Below, in pieces: positions 37,171 to 46,306 of a DNA stretch of 64,000 nucleotides; position 1 is the stretch's first letter; each line of letters begins with the position of its first letter. Source of the DNA: PALSA-505 sp963762615 (GTDB lineage Bacteria; Actinomycetota; Actinomycetes; Streptosporangiales; Streptosporangiaceae); assembly GCA_963762615.1 (NCBI GenBank), contig CAVXLG010000020.1, forward strand, positions 496,001 to 560,000, read 5' to 3'. Both the position numbers and the translations under genes were made by a program. Below the pieces are notes generated by a model. It saw only the letters and a list, made by a program, of their open reading frames with translations, did not search any database and had not been told where the DNA came from.

Positions 37171-38636
37171 GGGTGGCATACGTGCTGGGGACGTCCGCCG
37201 GAGGGACGGCACGCCACGTCCGCATGCTGGCCGAGGGCCTCGCCGCGCGCGGGGTAACGGTCAGCGTCTACGGCCCGGCCCAGACCTGGGCCGGGGATGG
37301 CAGCGGTTCCGCGGCGGAAGCTCCGGCTGGCGCTCCCGCGGAGAGGGCGGGTACCGGGGGCGGCGCTTCCGCGGAAGCGCGGGCGGGCGCCGGGTCCGGG
37401 CTTTCCCCCGGAGCGGGGGCAGGAGCTCCGGCTGGGGCTCCCGCGGAGACGGCGGACAGGGGGGACCGCGCTCTCGCCGAGGCGGCGGGTACCGGGGCCG
37501 GCGCTTCCGCGGAAGCGCGCGCGGGTACCGCGTCCGGGCTTTCCCAGGAAGGAGGGCCAGGGGTTGCGGCCCGCACTCCCGCTGAACCGGGCGGCGGCTG
37601 CGGGCCGCCGGTCTTCGCGGAGGTGGATATCGCCGCCCGTCCCCGGCCGTCCCGGGATCTGGCCGCGATCTGGAGGCTGCGGGGGCTGCTGTCCAGGTCT
37701 CGCCCCGATGTGGTGCACGCCCACGGCCTGCGGGCCGGCGCCCTCGCCGCCCTGGCGCTCGGCCGCGGCAATGCCCGCCGCAATGCCGGCCGTGACGGGG
37801 CCGGCCGTGACGGGGCCGGCGACAGGGCGCGGCCGGCCCTGCTCGTCACGGTGCACAACGCACCGCCGGGCGGCGGGCCGGCGGCCGTGGTCTACGGGGT
37901 GCTGGAGCGGATCGTCGCCCGGCGGGCCGACGCGGTGCTCTGCGTGTCGAGCGATCTGCAGGCGCGGATGCGCAGGCTCGGCGCCCGCGGCGTGGCCCGG
38001 GCCCTGGTGCCAGCGCCGGCGGCGCCGGACGTTCCCGCGCGAACACTGGCCGGGATCCGGGCCGAGCTCGGCGTCGCCGGCGGACCGGCCAGGGCTCCCG
38101 TCATCCTCACCGTGGCCAGGCTGGCCCGGCAGAAGGGGCTCGGCACCCTGGTCGATGCCGCGGCGCACTGGCAGGATCGCGACCCGGCGCCGTTGCTGGT
38201 GGTCGCGGGATCGGGGCCGCTGCGCGGCGACCTGACCCGGCGGGCCGCGGCGAGCGGGGCGATCCGCTTCCTCGGCCAGCGCGGCGACGTCCCGGCCCTA
38301 CTGGCGGCGGCCGACGTCGTGGTACTGCCGAGCACCTGGGAGGGACAGCCGCTGATCGCGCAGGAGGCGCTGCGGGCCGGCCGGCCGCTGGTCGCCTCCC
38401 GGGTTGGCGGCATCCCCGACCTGACCGGGAAAGATGCGGCGCTGCTTGTGCCTCCGGGTGACGCCCGGGCGCTCGCCGCGGCGGTACTTTCGGTGCTCGA
38501 CGACCCCGGCCTGGCCGCGCGGCTCAGCGAGGCCGCGATCAGGCAGGCCCGGACGCTGCCCTCGGAGGAAGACGCCGTTGACGCCGCGCTGGCGGCCTAC
38601 CGTCGCCTCGCTTCCGGCCGGCCCGGAACCGGCTGA
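37167..38636 (+). CDS. GT4-family glycosyltransferase with an Ala/Gly-rich insertion
   Basis: 489 residues with a GT-B fold. The N-terminal nucleotide-binding start is YVLGTSAGGTARHVRMLAEG; the C-terminal half has VILTVARLARQKGLGTLVDA and the EX7E signature in EGQPLIAQEAL. Between residues 45 and 150 is a low-complexity Ala/Gly/Glu-rich segment with internal duplications, absent from normal GT4 enzymes. ATG overlaps the flippase stop (ATGA). As the last of the operon, it may extend the sugar loaded by the MraY-like enzyme. Confidence 0.85.
   Translation: MRVAYVLGTSAGGTARHVRMLAEGLAARGVTVSVYGPAQTWAGDGSGSAAEAPAGAPAERAGTGGGASAEARAGAGSGLSPGAGAGAPAGAPAETADRGDRALAEAAGTGAGASAEARAGTASGLSQEGGPGVAARTPAEPGGGCGPPVFAEVDIAARPRPSRDLAAIWRLRGLLSRSRPDVVHAHGLRAGALAALALGRGNARRNAGRDGAGRDGAGDRARPALLVTVHNAPPGGGPAAVVYGVLERIVARRADAVLCVSSDLQARMRRLGARGVARALVPAPAAPDVPARTLAGIRAELGVAGGPARAPVILTVARLARQKGLGTLVDAAAHWQDRDPAPLLVVAGSGPLRGDLTRRAAASGAIRFLGQRGDVPALLAAADVVVLPSTWEGQPLIAQEALRAGRPLVASRVGGIPDLTGKDAALLVPPGDARALAAAVLSVLDDPGLAARLSEAAIRQARTLPSEEDAVDAALAAYRRLASGRPGTG
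37347..37554 (+). repeat. Imperfect 60-bp repeats, about 148 bp apart, inside the GT4 gene
   Basis: The segment at 37347-37406 (encoding GTGGGASAEARAGAGSGLS) recurs at 37495-37554 (GTGAGASAEARAGTASGLS). A second repeated piece encoding APAGAPAE lies before each. The insertion keeps the frame open. Confidence 0.75.
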
Positions 38637-38693
38637 CATAATCGCTGCCGGATACTGGGCAGACAGTTTGTTCCATCGGCGATCGAGCAAGGG

Positions 38694-40247
38694 ATGACGG
38701 CGAAGATGGGTGACCAGAATCTGGCCCGGCAAGCAGAGCGTCATCTGGAGCTGCTCGGCGACGGGGACTCACTGTTCTTCGAGGGCAGCTGGTTCTCCCG
38801 CGGCACCCTGGCCGACCGGGCGTCGCGGTTCGCCACCGGGCTGGCCGGGCTGGGCGTCCGGCCCGGCGACCGGCTGGTCGTGCTGATGGCCAACTGCCCG
38901 GAGGTCCTGATCACCTACACGGCAGCGTGGCGGGCCGGCGCAGTGGTGACCCCGCTGATCTTCCTGGTCAGCGAGGACGAGCTGCGGCACGCGCTGGCCG
39001 ACTCCGGAGCGGTCGGCGTGGTGACCACGGCCGAGTTCCTGCCGAAGGTCCAGGCCGCGCTGGCAGGCATGGACGGCGTGCGGTTCGTCGTGGTCCCCGG
39101 GGGAGCCGCGGGCGGCCCCGTCGCGCCGGTTCCGGTGTTCGACTTCGACGAGGTGGCGGCCGCCGAGCCGGGATCCATCGCGGACCGGGCCGACGACGAC
39201 TTGGCGGCGCTGCTGTACACCGGAGGGACCACGGGCCGGTCCAAGGGCGTCCCGCTGACCCACGCCAACCTCTACTGGTGCGGGTCGTCTACCCATGAAG
39301 CCTCGGCCGGCTCCGGTTTGAGCAGCACGCTGATGCCGTTGCCGCTGGCCCACGCCTACGGCTTGCTGGTCACGTGCGTCGGCATGCACGAGACCGAGCC
39401 CAGCCGGACGATCCTGATGCGCTGGTTCGACCCGGCCGGCTGGGTCAACCTGGCGCAGCAGCACCGGGCTCAGCGCAGCACGCTGGTGCCGTCGATGATC
39501 CAGATGCTGCTGGCGCAGCCGCTCGAGCAGGCCGACCTGTCGGCGCTCGTCGCGCTGTCGTCCGGTGCGTCCCCGCTGGCGGAGGAGACCAGGCGGGAGT
39601 TCGAGGCCCGGGTCCCGAGCGCGATGATCTACGAGGGCTACGGGTGCACCGAGTCGGCGTCGATCATCTCGGCCAACCCGCTGGGCGCCCGCCGGGTCGG
39701 CAGCGTCGGGCTGCCCGTCCCCGGCTGCGAGGTGTCCATCCAGGACGACGCCGGGCGCGCGCTGCCGTCCGGCCAGGACGGCGAGATCTGCGTCCGGTCA
39801 CCGGGCGTCCTGTCCGGCTACTGGCACGCAGCGGAGGCGACCGAGGCGGCGCTGTCCGGCGGCTGGCTGCATACCGGCGACATCGGCCGCCTGGATGCCG
39901 ACGGGTACCTCTACGTGGTGGACAGGAAGAAGGACCTGATCATCCGCGGCGGCTTCAACGTCTTCCCGCGCGACGTCGAAGATGTCCTGCTTACCCACCC
40001 GGCCGTGGCCCAGGCGGGGGTGGTGGGTCGCCCGGACCTGCGCCTCGGCGAGGAGGTGGTTGCCTTCGTCGCGCTTCGACCCGGTGTGAGCGCCAGCGCG
40101 GACGAGCTCATCGAGCACGCCCGGGCGCACCTGGCCGCGAACAAGTACCCGCGCGAGATCAGGATCGTGCCCGCCCTGCCGCTCACCAGCGTCGGCAAGC
40201 TCGACCGCAAGCAGCTGCGCAAATGGCTGCGCGCCGGCGCTGCCTAG
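38694..40247 (+). CDS. AMP-dependent acyl-CoA synthetase/ligase
   Basis: 517 residues of the ANL superfamily. The P-loop is LLYTGGTTGRSKGVPLTH, followed by MIYEGYGCTESASI, GWLHTGDIGRLDADGYLYVV, DRKKDLIIRGGFNVFP and the C-terminal catalytic Lys in TSVGKLDRKQLR, so both half-reactions look intact. Members activate fatty or aromatic acids to CoA thioesters; the acid is not evident. AAGGG abuts ATG 38694; ATG 38706 is an alternative. It is 57 bases after the GT4 gene and may be read with it. Confidence 0.88.
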   Translation: MTAKMGDQNLARQAERHLELLGDGDSLFFEGSWFSRGTLADRASRFATGLAGLGVRPGDRLVVLMANCPEVLITYTAAWRAGAVVTPLIFLVSEDELRHALADSGAVGVVTTAEFLPKVQAALAGMDGVRFVVVPGGAAGGPVAPVPVFDFDEVAAAEPGSIADRADDDLAALLYTGGTTGRSKGVPLTHANLYWCGSSTHEASAGSGLSSTLMPLPLAHAYGLLVTCVGMHETEPSRTILMRWFDPAGWVNLAQQHRAQRSTLVPSMIQMLLAQPLEQADLSALVALSSGASPLAEETRREFEARVPSAMIYEGYGCTESASIISANPLGARRVGSVGLPVPGCEVSIQDDAGRALPSGQDGEICVRSPGVLSGYWHAAEATEAALSGGWLHTGDIGRLDADGYLYVVDRKKDLIIRGGFNVFPRDVEDVLLTHPAVAQAGVVGRPDLRLGEEVVAFVALRPGVSASADELIEHARAHLAANKYPREIRIVPALPLTSVGKLDRKQLRKWLRAGAA

Positions 40248-40369
40248 ATCAGTTACTCCCGCACCGGCCCGCCCTGGGCCTGGTTACTGATGGCCGTCGG
40301 CTTCCTGCCCGCCGGCAGGCTGTCTCAGAATTGGGGCAGCAGCTCGGCAGGCCAAGGGACGGGGAGCTC

Positions 40370-41359
40370 ATGAGAGCCGTTGTCTTCGACAGGTACGGGC
40401 CGCCGGAGGTCCTGCGGCTCGCCGAGGTCGCCCGGCCGGTACCCAAACGGGACGAGGTCCTCGTCAAGGTCCGCGCGACGACGGTCAACCGGACCGACAC
40501 CGCGATTCGCCAGGGCGAGCCATACTTCAGCCGGTTCATCAGCGGTTTTCCCCGGCCGAGGTGGAAGATCCTCGGCACCGAGCTGGCCGGTGAGGTCGAA
40601 GCAGCCGGCCCGGCCGTCACCGAGTTCACACCCGGCGACCAGGTTTTCGGCGTTAATGCGTGGCGGTTCGGCGCGCACGCGCAGTTCGCCTGCATGCGGG
40701 AGCGCGCCGCGCTGGCGCGCAAACCGGCTGGCATGAGCTTCGAGGAGGCTGCGGCGGTCTGCGACGGGGCGATCCTGGCTCTTGGCTGCCTCAGGCCAGC
40801 GGAGCTGCGGGAGGGGAAGACGATCCTCGTGTACGGGGCGTCGGGCTCCATTGGCACCGCAGCGGTCCAGCTGGCCAAGTACTTCGGCGCCGACGTCACC
40901 GCGGTGTGCAACACCAAGAACGTCAACCTCGTCAGGTCGCTCGCCGCCGACCAGGTCATCGACTACACCCGAGAAGACTTCACCACCAACGGCCAGACCT
41001 ACGACGTGATCTTCGACGCGGTCGGCAAGCACTCGTTCCGGCGCAGCAAGGGCTCACTGAACCGGGGCGGGATGTACCTCGCCACCGACGGCTTGCAGAA
41101 CCTGGCCCTGGCGTTGTGGACCTCGCGGCTGGGGGACAAGACGGTGGTGTTCCCGATACCCCCGCGGTACACGAAGAACGACGTCCTCTTCCTCAAGCAG
41201 CTCATCGAGGCGGGGAAGTACCGGGCGGTCATCGACCGCTGTTACCCCCTGGAGCAGGTGATCGACGCGGCCAGGTACGTCGAGACGGAGCAGAAGACCG
41301 GCAACGTCGTCCTGACCGTCAGCACCGGCCGAGACCGGTCCCAGGCGATCAGCCAGTGA
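40370..41359 (+). CDS. NAD(P)-dependent zinc-free alcohol dehydrogenase / quinone oxidoreductase
   Basis: 329 residues of the MDR superfamily. The GroES-like N-terminus (VLVKVRATTVNRTDTAIRQG, GTELAGEVEAAG) is followed by the Rossmann domain ILVYGASGSIGTAAVQLAK. The structural-zinc cysteines are absent, as in quinone reductase-type members. GGGGAG precedes ATG 40370. It follows the acyl-CoA synthetase in the same direction and faces allantoicase tail to tail. Substrate unknown. Confidence 0.87.
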   Translation: MRAVVFDRYGPPEVLRLAEVARPVPKRDEVLVKVRATTVNRTDTAIRQGEPYFSRFISGFPRPRWKILGTELAGEVEAAGPAVTEFTPGDQVFGVNAWRFGAHAQFACMRERAALARKPAGMSFEEAAAVCDGAILALGCLRPAELREGKTILVYGASGSIGTAAVQLAKYFGADVTAVCNTKNVNLVRSLAADQVIDYTREDFTTNGQTYDVIFDAVGKHSFRRSKGSLNRGGMYLATDGLQNLALALWTSRLGDKTVVFPIPPRYTKNDVLFLKQLIEAGKYRAVIDRCYPLEQVIDAARYVETEQKTGNVVLTVSTGRDRSQAISQ

Positions 41360-41375
41360 CGTCGTGGCTGCGGCG

Positions 41376-42430
41376 TCAGCCGGTTTCCCGCCAGCGGCGC
41401 CGCAAATCCGCGAGGCCGCCCGCGGTGGCCGAGCCGAACAGCCGCAGCCGGGCCACCCCGCCGTCCGGGAAGATGTCCAGCCGTACGTGCGTGGCCTCGG
41501 TTCCCTCGACCCGGAACCGGTGCGCCGTATCCGGCTGCAGCCGGGTCCGCGGCAGCAGCGAGAACCAGGCGCCGGCGCCGGCCAGATCCGCGCGGCGCGC
41601 ATCGATGCCGGACAGCGCGGCGGCGCCCGGCGCGTTCCCCTTGTAGTGCAGCGTGTCGATCTCGGCCAGCCGGACCACCCCGGCCGCGGCCAGCCGGACG
41701 ATCAGCCAGTCGTTGCCCTCGCCCCGCCGCCGCCTGGTCTCCCAGCCCTCGCCCATCACGGCGGGCAGCCCGGGGCGGATCGCGTTGCGCGGCGCCGAGA
41801 AGAACCGGTCGCTGCAGTCCACCACGTCCGCGCCGAGCTCGGCCGCGGCCAGGTCGAACGGTCAGCCCGCTGACCAGGGCGGGGTCGGGCACCACCTCGC
41901 CGTGCACGCGCAGCCTGGCCACTCCGCCGTCGGGGAAGATGTTCAGCCGCACGTGCGTCCGGCGCCGCGCCGGGCCGGTCACCGGGAACACCCGCTCGGT
42001 GTCGCCGGCCAGCGGACTGCGCGGCACGATCTCCTCCCAGCCGGCGGCCGCGAGCTCGCCCGCTCCCGGGTACCCGGGCACCGTGCAGGCCTGCACCGAG
42101 CAGGACTGCGGATAGTTGCCGGTGAAGAAGGCTGTATCCACCACCACGTCGCGCACGACGCAGGGCGCGCCCAGCCGGATCACCGCCCAGTCGTGCGCCT
42201 CGGGCCCGGGCGGCGAGCCGTCCGGGAGGTGCCTGCGCCGGGTCTCCCAGCCGTCGTACAGCTGCCCCCTCGGCCCGAACGTCCGCGGCCGGTCAGCCGG
42301 CGCTTCCGGCTTGATCAGGTTGTCCCGTTCGGCGAAGAACTCGTCGCTGGCGGCCACCACGGATCCGCGCAGCGTCGCGGAGGCGAGAATCCGGCAGCCC
42401 GGGCGGCCCGGACGCGGCGGCGTCAGCCAC
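41376..42430 (-). CDS. alc: Allantoicase (two frameshifts)
   Basis: About 350 residues in two homologous halves, each with WETRRR, DWxxxRL and THVRLNIFPDGGVARLR or THVRLDIFPDGGVARLR, the allantoicase repeat. It splits allantoate to ureidoglycolate and urea. The frame shifts near 42392 (an extra T in GLPD|LASATLRG) and near 41862 (SGLTV continues RPFDLAAAELG). The repaired start is GTG 42430, overlapping the allantoinase stop by 8 bases, so the genes are coupled. Confidence 0.9.
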
Positions 42431-43757
42431 GGCCGGCTCCTGCCCGGCGGAGCAGCCGGCCGCGCGGCGGACCGTCCGGGCTGACCGGCTCGCCGCGCAG
42501 CCAGACCCGCCGGACGGCGCCGGCCAGGACGCGGCCCTCGTACGGCGTGACCGGGCTGCGGTGCCACAGGCTGGCGCCGCGGACGGTGAACGTCGCCTCC
42601 GGGTCGAAGGCGACGAGGTCGGCGTCGTCGCCGGCCGCGATCATCCCCTTGCCGGGCAGGCCGGCCAGCGCGGCCGGCCCGGCCGCCATCCACCGCGCGA
42701 CGTCCGCGAGCGTCCGGCCGCGCGGCCGAGCCGCGGTCCAGACCGCGGCGAGCCCCAGCTGCAGGGACCCGATGCCGCCCCAGGCCGCGCCGAAGTCTCC
42801 CGATTCCATCCGCTTGAGCCCGGGCGGGCAGGGCGAATGGTCGGAGACGACGCACTCGATGGCGCCGGCCTCGAGCGCGCGCCACAGCGCCTCCCTGTTG
42901 GCCGCCTCCCTGATCGGCGGGCAGCACTTGAACTCGGTACCCCCGCGCGGCACCTCCTCGGCGGCGAAGAACAGGTAGTGCGGGCAGGTTTCCGCGGTCA
43001 GCGCGATGCCCGCCGTCTTCGCGCCGCTGACCAGCGCGACGCATTCGGCCGCGGACAGGTGCACGATGTGCGCCCGCGCCCCGGTGCGCGCGGCAGCCGA
43101 GATGACCGTCTCGACGGCGCGGCGCTCGGCCTGCGGCGGCCGGGATGCCAGGAAGGACCGGTAGTCGTCCCCCGATGCCTCGCCGATCTCGCGCGGATCC
43201 TCGGCGTGCACGGCCAGCACCGCGCCGGCCGCCGTGACCTCGGTCATCGCCGCCTGCAGGCCGGCCGCGTCGAGCGGCGGGAACTCCGGCACCCCGGAGT
43301 CGGCCAGGAAGCACTTGAACCCGGTCACGCCCGCGTCGTGCAGCGCCCGCAACTCCGGCTGGCTGCCCGGCACCGCCCCGCCCCAGAACGCCACGTCAAC
43401 CGCGCACTTGCCCGCGGCGGCGGCCCGCTTGGCCTGCAGTGCCTGCACCGTGAGGGTCGGCGGCAGCGAGTTCAGCGGCATGTCGCAGACGGTGGTGACA
43501 CCGCCGGCCGCCGCGGCCCGGGTGGCGGTCTGGAAGCCCTCCCAGCCGGTGCGTCCCGGCTCGTTCACGTGCACGTGGGTGTCCACCAGCCCGGGCAGCA
43601 GGGCCACGTCGCCGAGGTCGTCGTCGGCGGCCGCGTCCAGCCGCGCGCCGTAGCCGGCGATCAGCGCGATCTTCTCCTGCCGAACGGCAACGGCGGCCGG
43701 CTGCACGCCGCCGGGCAGCGCGACCCGGCGTGACCTGATCACGAGGTCATGGCTCAT
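42423..43757 (-). CDS. allB: Allantoinase
   Basis: 444 residues of the cyclic amidohydrolase family. Metal-binding features are GLVDTHVHVNEPGRTGWEGF, the carbamylated Lys in GFKCFLADSG, AVHAED, ARAHIVHLSAAE and VVSDHSPC. It opens the allantoin ring to allantoate. ATG overlaps the glycerate kinase stop by four bases (ATGA). The order glycerate kinase - allantoinase - allantoicase forms one minus-strand operon. Confidence 0.94.
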   Translation of the reverse strand: MSHDLVIRSRRVALPGGVQPAAVAVRQEKIALIAGYGARLDAAADDDLGDVALLPGLVDTHVHVNEPGRTGWEGFQTATRAAAAGGVTTVCDMPLNSLPPTLTVQALQAKRAAAAGKCAVDVAFWGGAVPGSQPELRALHDAGVTGFKCFLADSGVPEFPPLDAAGLQAAMTEVTAAGAVLAVHAEDPREIGEASGDDYRSFLASRPPQAERRAVETVISAAARTGARAHIVHLSAAECVALVSGAKTAGIALTAETCPHYLFFAAEEVPRGGTEFKCCPPIREAANREALWRALEAGAIECVVSDHSPCPPGLKRMESGDFGAAWGGIGSLQLGLAAVWTAARPRGRTLADVARWMAAGPAALAGLPGKGMIAAGDDADLVAFDPEATFTVRGASLWHRSPVTPYEGRVLAGAVRRVWLRGEPVSPDGPPRGRLLRRAGAGRG

Positions 43758-45103
43758 GGCCGGGCCGTGCCCTGGCCCCGGGCCCCGGCCGGCAGCCAGT
43801 CCGCGGCCAGCCTGCGCGCGGCCTCCTCCAGCAGCGGCCCAGCGTGAGTCAGGCAGCGGCCGACGTCGGGCTCGATGTCAGCGAGGGTGTACGCGGCCTC
43901 GATGCCCGCGCGGCGGAGCTGGGCGGAGGTCAGGGTGCAGGTTCCGGCGACCGCAACGACCGGCAGGCAGGCGGCGCCCGCGCCCGCAGGGCCGCCCGCG
44001 GCCGGGGGGACGCCCGGACCGGCGGCGCCCGTGTCCGGGCAGGCCGCCGCGCGAGCCGCCGCCACCGCGCGCGCGACCCCGGCCGGGGCCTTGCCGCGCA
44101 GCGTCTGGGCGTCCAGCGACCCCTCGCCGGTGATGACCAGCCGGGCCCCGGCCAGCCGTTCGGTGAAGGAGATCATGTCCAGCATCAGCTCGATCCCGGG
44201 CCGGATCCGGGCGCCGAGGAATGCCAGCGCGGCGAAGCCCAGGCCGCCGGCCGCCCCGGCCCCGGGCGCGTCTCGCGTCCGCCCGGTCCGCCCGGTCCGC
44301 CGGGCCTGGCCGGGCCCGGGCAGGCCCGCCTGCTCGGCTGCTGGCCCGGCTTGCGCCCGTTCGGCATAATCCGCCCAGCGGGCCAGCCCGGTCTCCAAGG
44401 TGGCGAGGTCGGCCGGCGACGCGCCCTTCTGCGGGCCGTACACGGCCGCCGCCCCGTGCCGGCCGAGCAGCGGATTGTCCACGTCTGAGGCGACCAGCAC
44501 CTCGATGCCGCCCAGCGGCATCAGCCCGGCCAGGTCCAGCCGGTCCAGCCCGGCGAGCGCCGCGCCGCCGGCCGGCAGGTCGCGACCAGCGTGGTCGAGC
44601 AGGACGCCGCCGAGCGCCTGCACCATGCCCGCGCCGCCATCCGTGCTGGCCACCCCGCCGAGGCCGAGCACGATCCGCCGCACGCCCCGGCCCGCGGCGG
44701 CGGCGATGAGCTCGCCCACCCCGAAGCTCGTCGCGGTCAGTGGTTCCGGTGTCCCGCCGGGCAGCCTGACCAGCCCGCACGCCTGCGCCGCCTCGATGAT
44801 CGCGGTCCCGTCCCGGCACGCGAACTCGGCCTGCACCGGCCGGCCGGTGGGCCCCCGCACGGTCAGCCGGACGGGCCGGTATCCGGCGGCGACGGCCGCG
44901 GCGACGGTTCCGTCGCCGCCGTCGGCTACCGGAACCTGCCGGACGGCCAGCCCGGGACGCGCACGCCGCAGCCCGGCCGCGATGTGCGCGGCCGCCTCGG
45001 CCGCGCTGAGCGTCCCCTTGAACTTGTCCGGGGCGGCCACCACCGGCCCGGCCCGCGCTTTTGCGTGTGCCATCTGCTGACTGAGCGTGCTCGTGTCGAT
45101 CAT
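43754..45103 (-). CDS. glxK: Glycerate 2-kinase, GlxK type
   Basis: About 449 residues. APDKFKGTLSAAEAAAHIAAG, RQVPVADGGDGTVAAAV, IVLGLGGVASTDGGAGM, VLVASDVDNPLLG-AVYGPQKGA and ARLVITGEGSLDAQTLRGKA are the family blocks. It phosphorylates glycerate produced from glyoxylate, which links allantoin use to central metabolism. Two Ala/Gly/Pro-rich insertions (residues near 255 and 360) make it longer than the usual 380. ATG 45103 or 45073 start; neither has a clear ribosome binding site. Confidence 0.9.
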   Translation of the reverse strand: MIDTSTLSQQMAHAKARAGPVVAAPDKFKGTLSAAEAAAHIAAGLRRARPGLAVRQVPVADGGDGTVAAAVAAGYRPVRLTVRGPTGRPVQAEFACRDGTAIIEAAQACGLVRLPGGTPEPLTATSFGVGELIAAAAGRGVRRIVLGLGGVASTDGGAGMVQALGGVLLDHAGRDLPAGGAALAGLDRLDLAGLMPLGGIEVLVASDVDNPLLGRHGAAAVYGPQKGASPADLATLETGLARWADYAERAQAGPAAEQAGLPGPGQARRTGRTGRTRDAPGAGAAGGLGFAALAFLGARIRPGIELMLDMISFTERLAGARLVITGEGSLDAQTLRGKAPAGVARAVAAARAAACPDTGAAGPGVPPAAGGPAGAGAACLPVVAVAGTCTLTSAQLRRAGIEAAYTLADIEPDVGRCLTHAGPLLEEAARRLAADWLPAGARGQGTARP

Positions 45104-45277
45104 GGAGTGGTCAGCCCAACTGTAACCCGGGCCAGGGCGCCGGATCGCATCTCGCCCGGGGTCGCGCGCCGGTGTCGGCCAGCCGTTAGCGTTGGACAGC
45201 GGCCCGCTGCGGGAGGAGCGCCCCATGCAATACCGCCGGACTTCGGCACGTCCGCCTGCCAGCCCCGGAGCGGCCTG

Positions 45278-45682
45278 ATGTGCGCTGACGTTCCCGCTGG
45301 CTTCGCGCCGTCTGGACGGACCGGCCCGTTCCTCGACCTGATCGGGCCGGTTTACACCAAGACCGGGGAGCGCGGCATCCTGCTGGGCCTGCGGGCCCGC
45401 ACCGAGCACTGCAACGCCCGCGGTTTCGTGCACGCCGCGGTCCTGGCCGCGCTGCTCGACGTGGTGTGCGGGCGCAACTGCGGCGCGCGGACGCCGTCGA
45501 ATCCGAGCCTGCTCACCGTCAGCCTGACCGTCAACTACCTCGCGGCCGCGCAAGACGGTGACTGGCTCGAGGCGAGCGCGACGGTGGCCCGGGTCGGCCG
45601 CCGGCTGGCCTTCGCCGACGGCACCGTGCAGGCCGCCGGCAGGCCGGTCGCCAAGGCCAGCGCCATATTCGCCGTCGGGTAA
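45278..45682 (+). CDS. PaaI-like hotdog-fold thioesterase
   Basis: 134 residues. The hotdog core HCNARGFVHAAVLAALLDVVCG, the strand LLTVSLTVNYLAAAQDGDWLEA and GRRLAFADGTVQAAGRPVAKASA fit PaaI/YigI thioesterases acting on acyl- or aryl-CoA. GGAG precedes ATG 45278 by 8 bases. It is the only plus-strand gene inside the minus-strand purine region, so it splits that region into two transcription units. Confidence 0.8.
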   Translation: MCADVPAGFAPSGRTGPFLDLIGPVYTKTGERGILLGLRARTEHCNARGFVHAAVLAALLDVVCGRNCGARTPSNPSLLTVSLTVNYLAAAQDGDWLEASATVARVGRRLAFADGTVQAAGRPVAKASAIFAVG

Positions 45683-45705
45683 CCGCGGCCAGCGGCGGCT
45701 GGCGG

Positions 45706-46197
45706 CTACCACCTGAGCTGGGCGATCTTGTCGTAGTCAGCGGAGGTGTAGCCGACCAGGCCGTCGGACAGGGCGAAGATCCACCCCGCTACGCCCAGGG
45801 ACAACGCCAGGCGGCTGCAGCGGGCGCAAAAGTGCGGCTCCTGCAGCCGGACCGAATCGTCGGCCTCCAGCCGCACGTAGATCAGCTTCGATCCCGGCAG
45901 CATCCGCCAGCCATCGCCCCCGCGGGCCAGCGTGATCGCCCGCTGCTCCGCGTGAGTCCGGCACTGGTCATGATGGCCAAGCTCGCCGAACCTGCAGTAG
46001 CAGTGGTCCTCGCCCGGGAAAGGAACCCCGTTGTTCCCCCAGGCCAGCAGGCTGTCGTCTTTCACCAGCACGGTCGCGTGCCGGGTCCGGGCGTGGGAAT
46101 CCCTGGCCAGCTCCGCCGCCCGCTCCACCATCTGCTCCGCCAGATGGCTGTCGTGGCGGTTGAGCGGCCGCCACTGGGGTCGCTGCCCTGCTTCCAC
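45706..46197 (-). CDS. Cytidine/dCMP-deaminase-like zinc protein
   Basis: 163 residues of the CDA fold. The first zinc motif is RTHAEQRAI (H-A-E with catalytic Glu). The second is PHFCARC instead of the common PCxxC; the two Cys spacing is kept. An added Cys/His cluster (DHCYCRFGELGHHDQC) before HAE recalls dCMP deaminase-type enzymes with a second metal site. GTG 46197 has AAGGGG upstream; GTG 46203 is close by. It lies downstream of the xanthine dehydrogenase large subunit, so a purine-related substrate is possible, but no specific one is indicated. Confidence 0.7.
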   Translation of the reverse strand: MEAGQRPQWRPLNRHDSHLAEQMVERAAELARDSHARTRHATVLVKDDSLLAWGNNGVPFPGEDHCYCRFGELGHHDQCRTHAEQRAITLARGGDGWRMLPGSKLIYVRLEADDSVRLQEPHFCARCSRLALSLGVAGWIFALSDGLVGYTSADYDKIAQLRW

Positions 46198-46306
46198 GTC
46201 CACCACCCCTTCGCTGCGAAGACTAATTCTCCTCCGGCGGCCGGCGCCCGGCAGGGTCATTCCCGCCAGCACGGCAGATTCTCCGGTCCCGCGCGCGCAT
46301 CATCGG

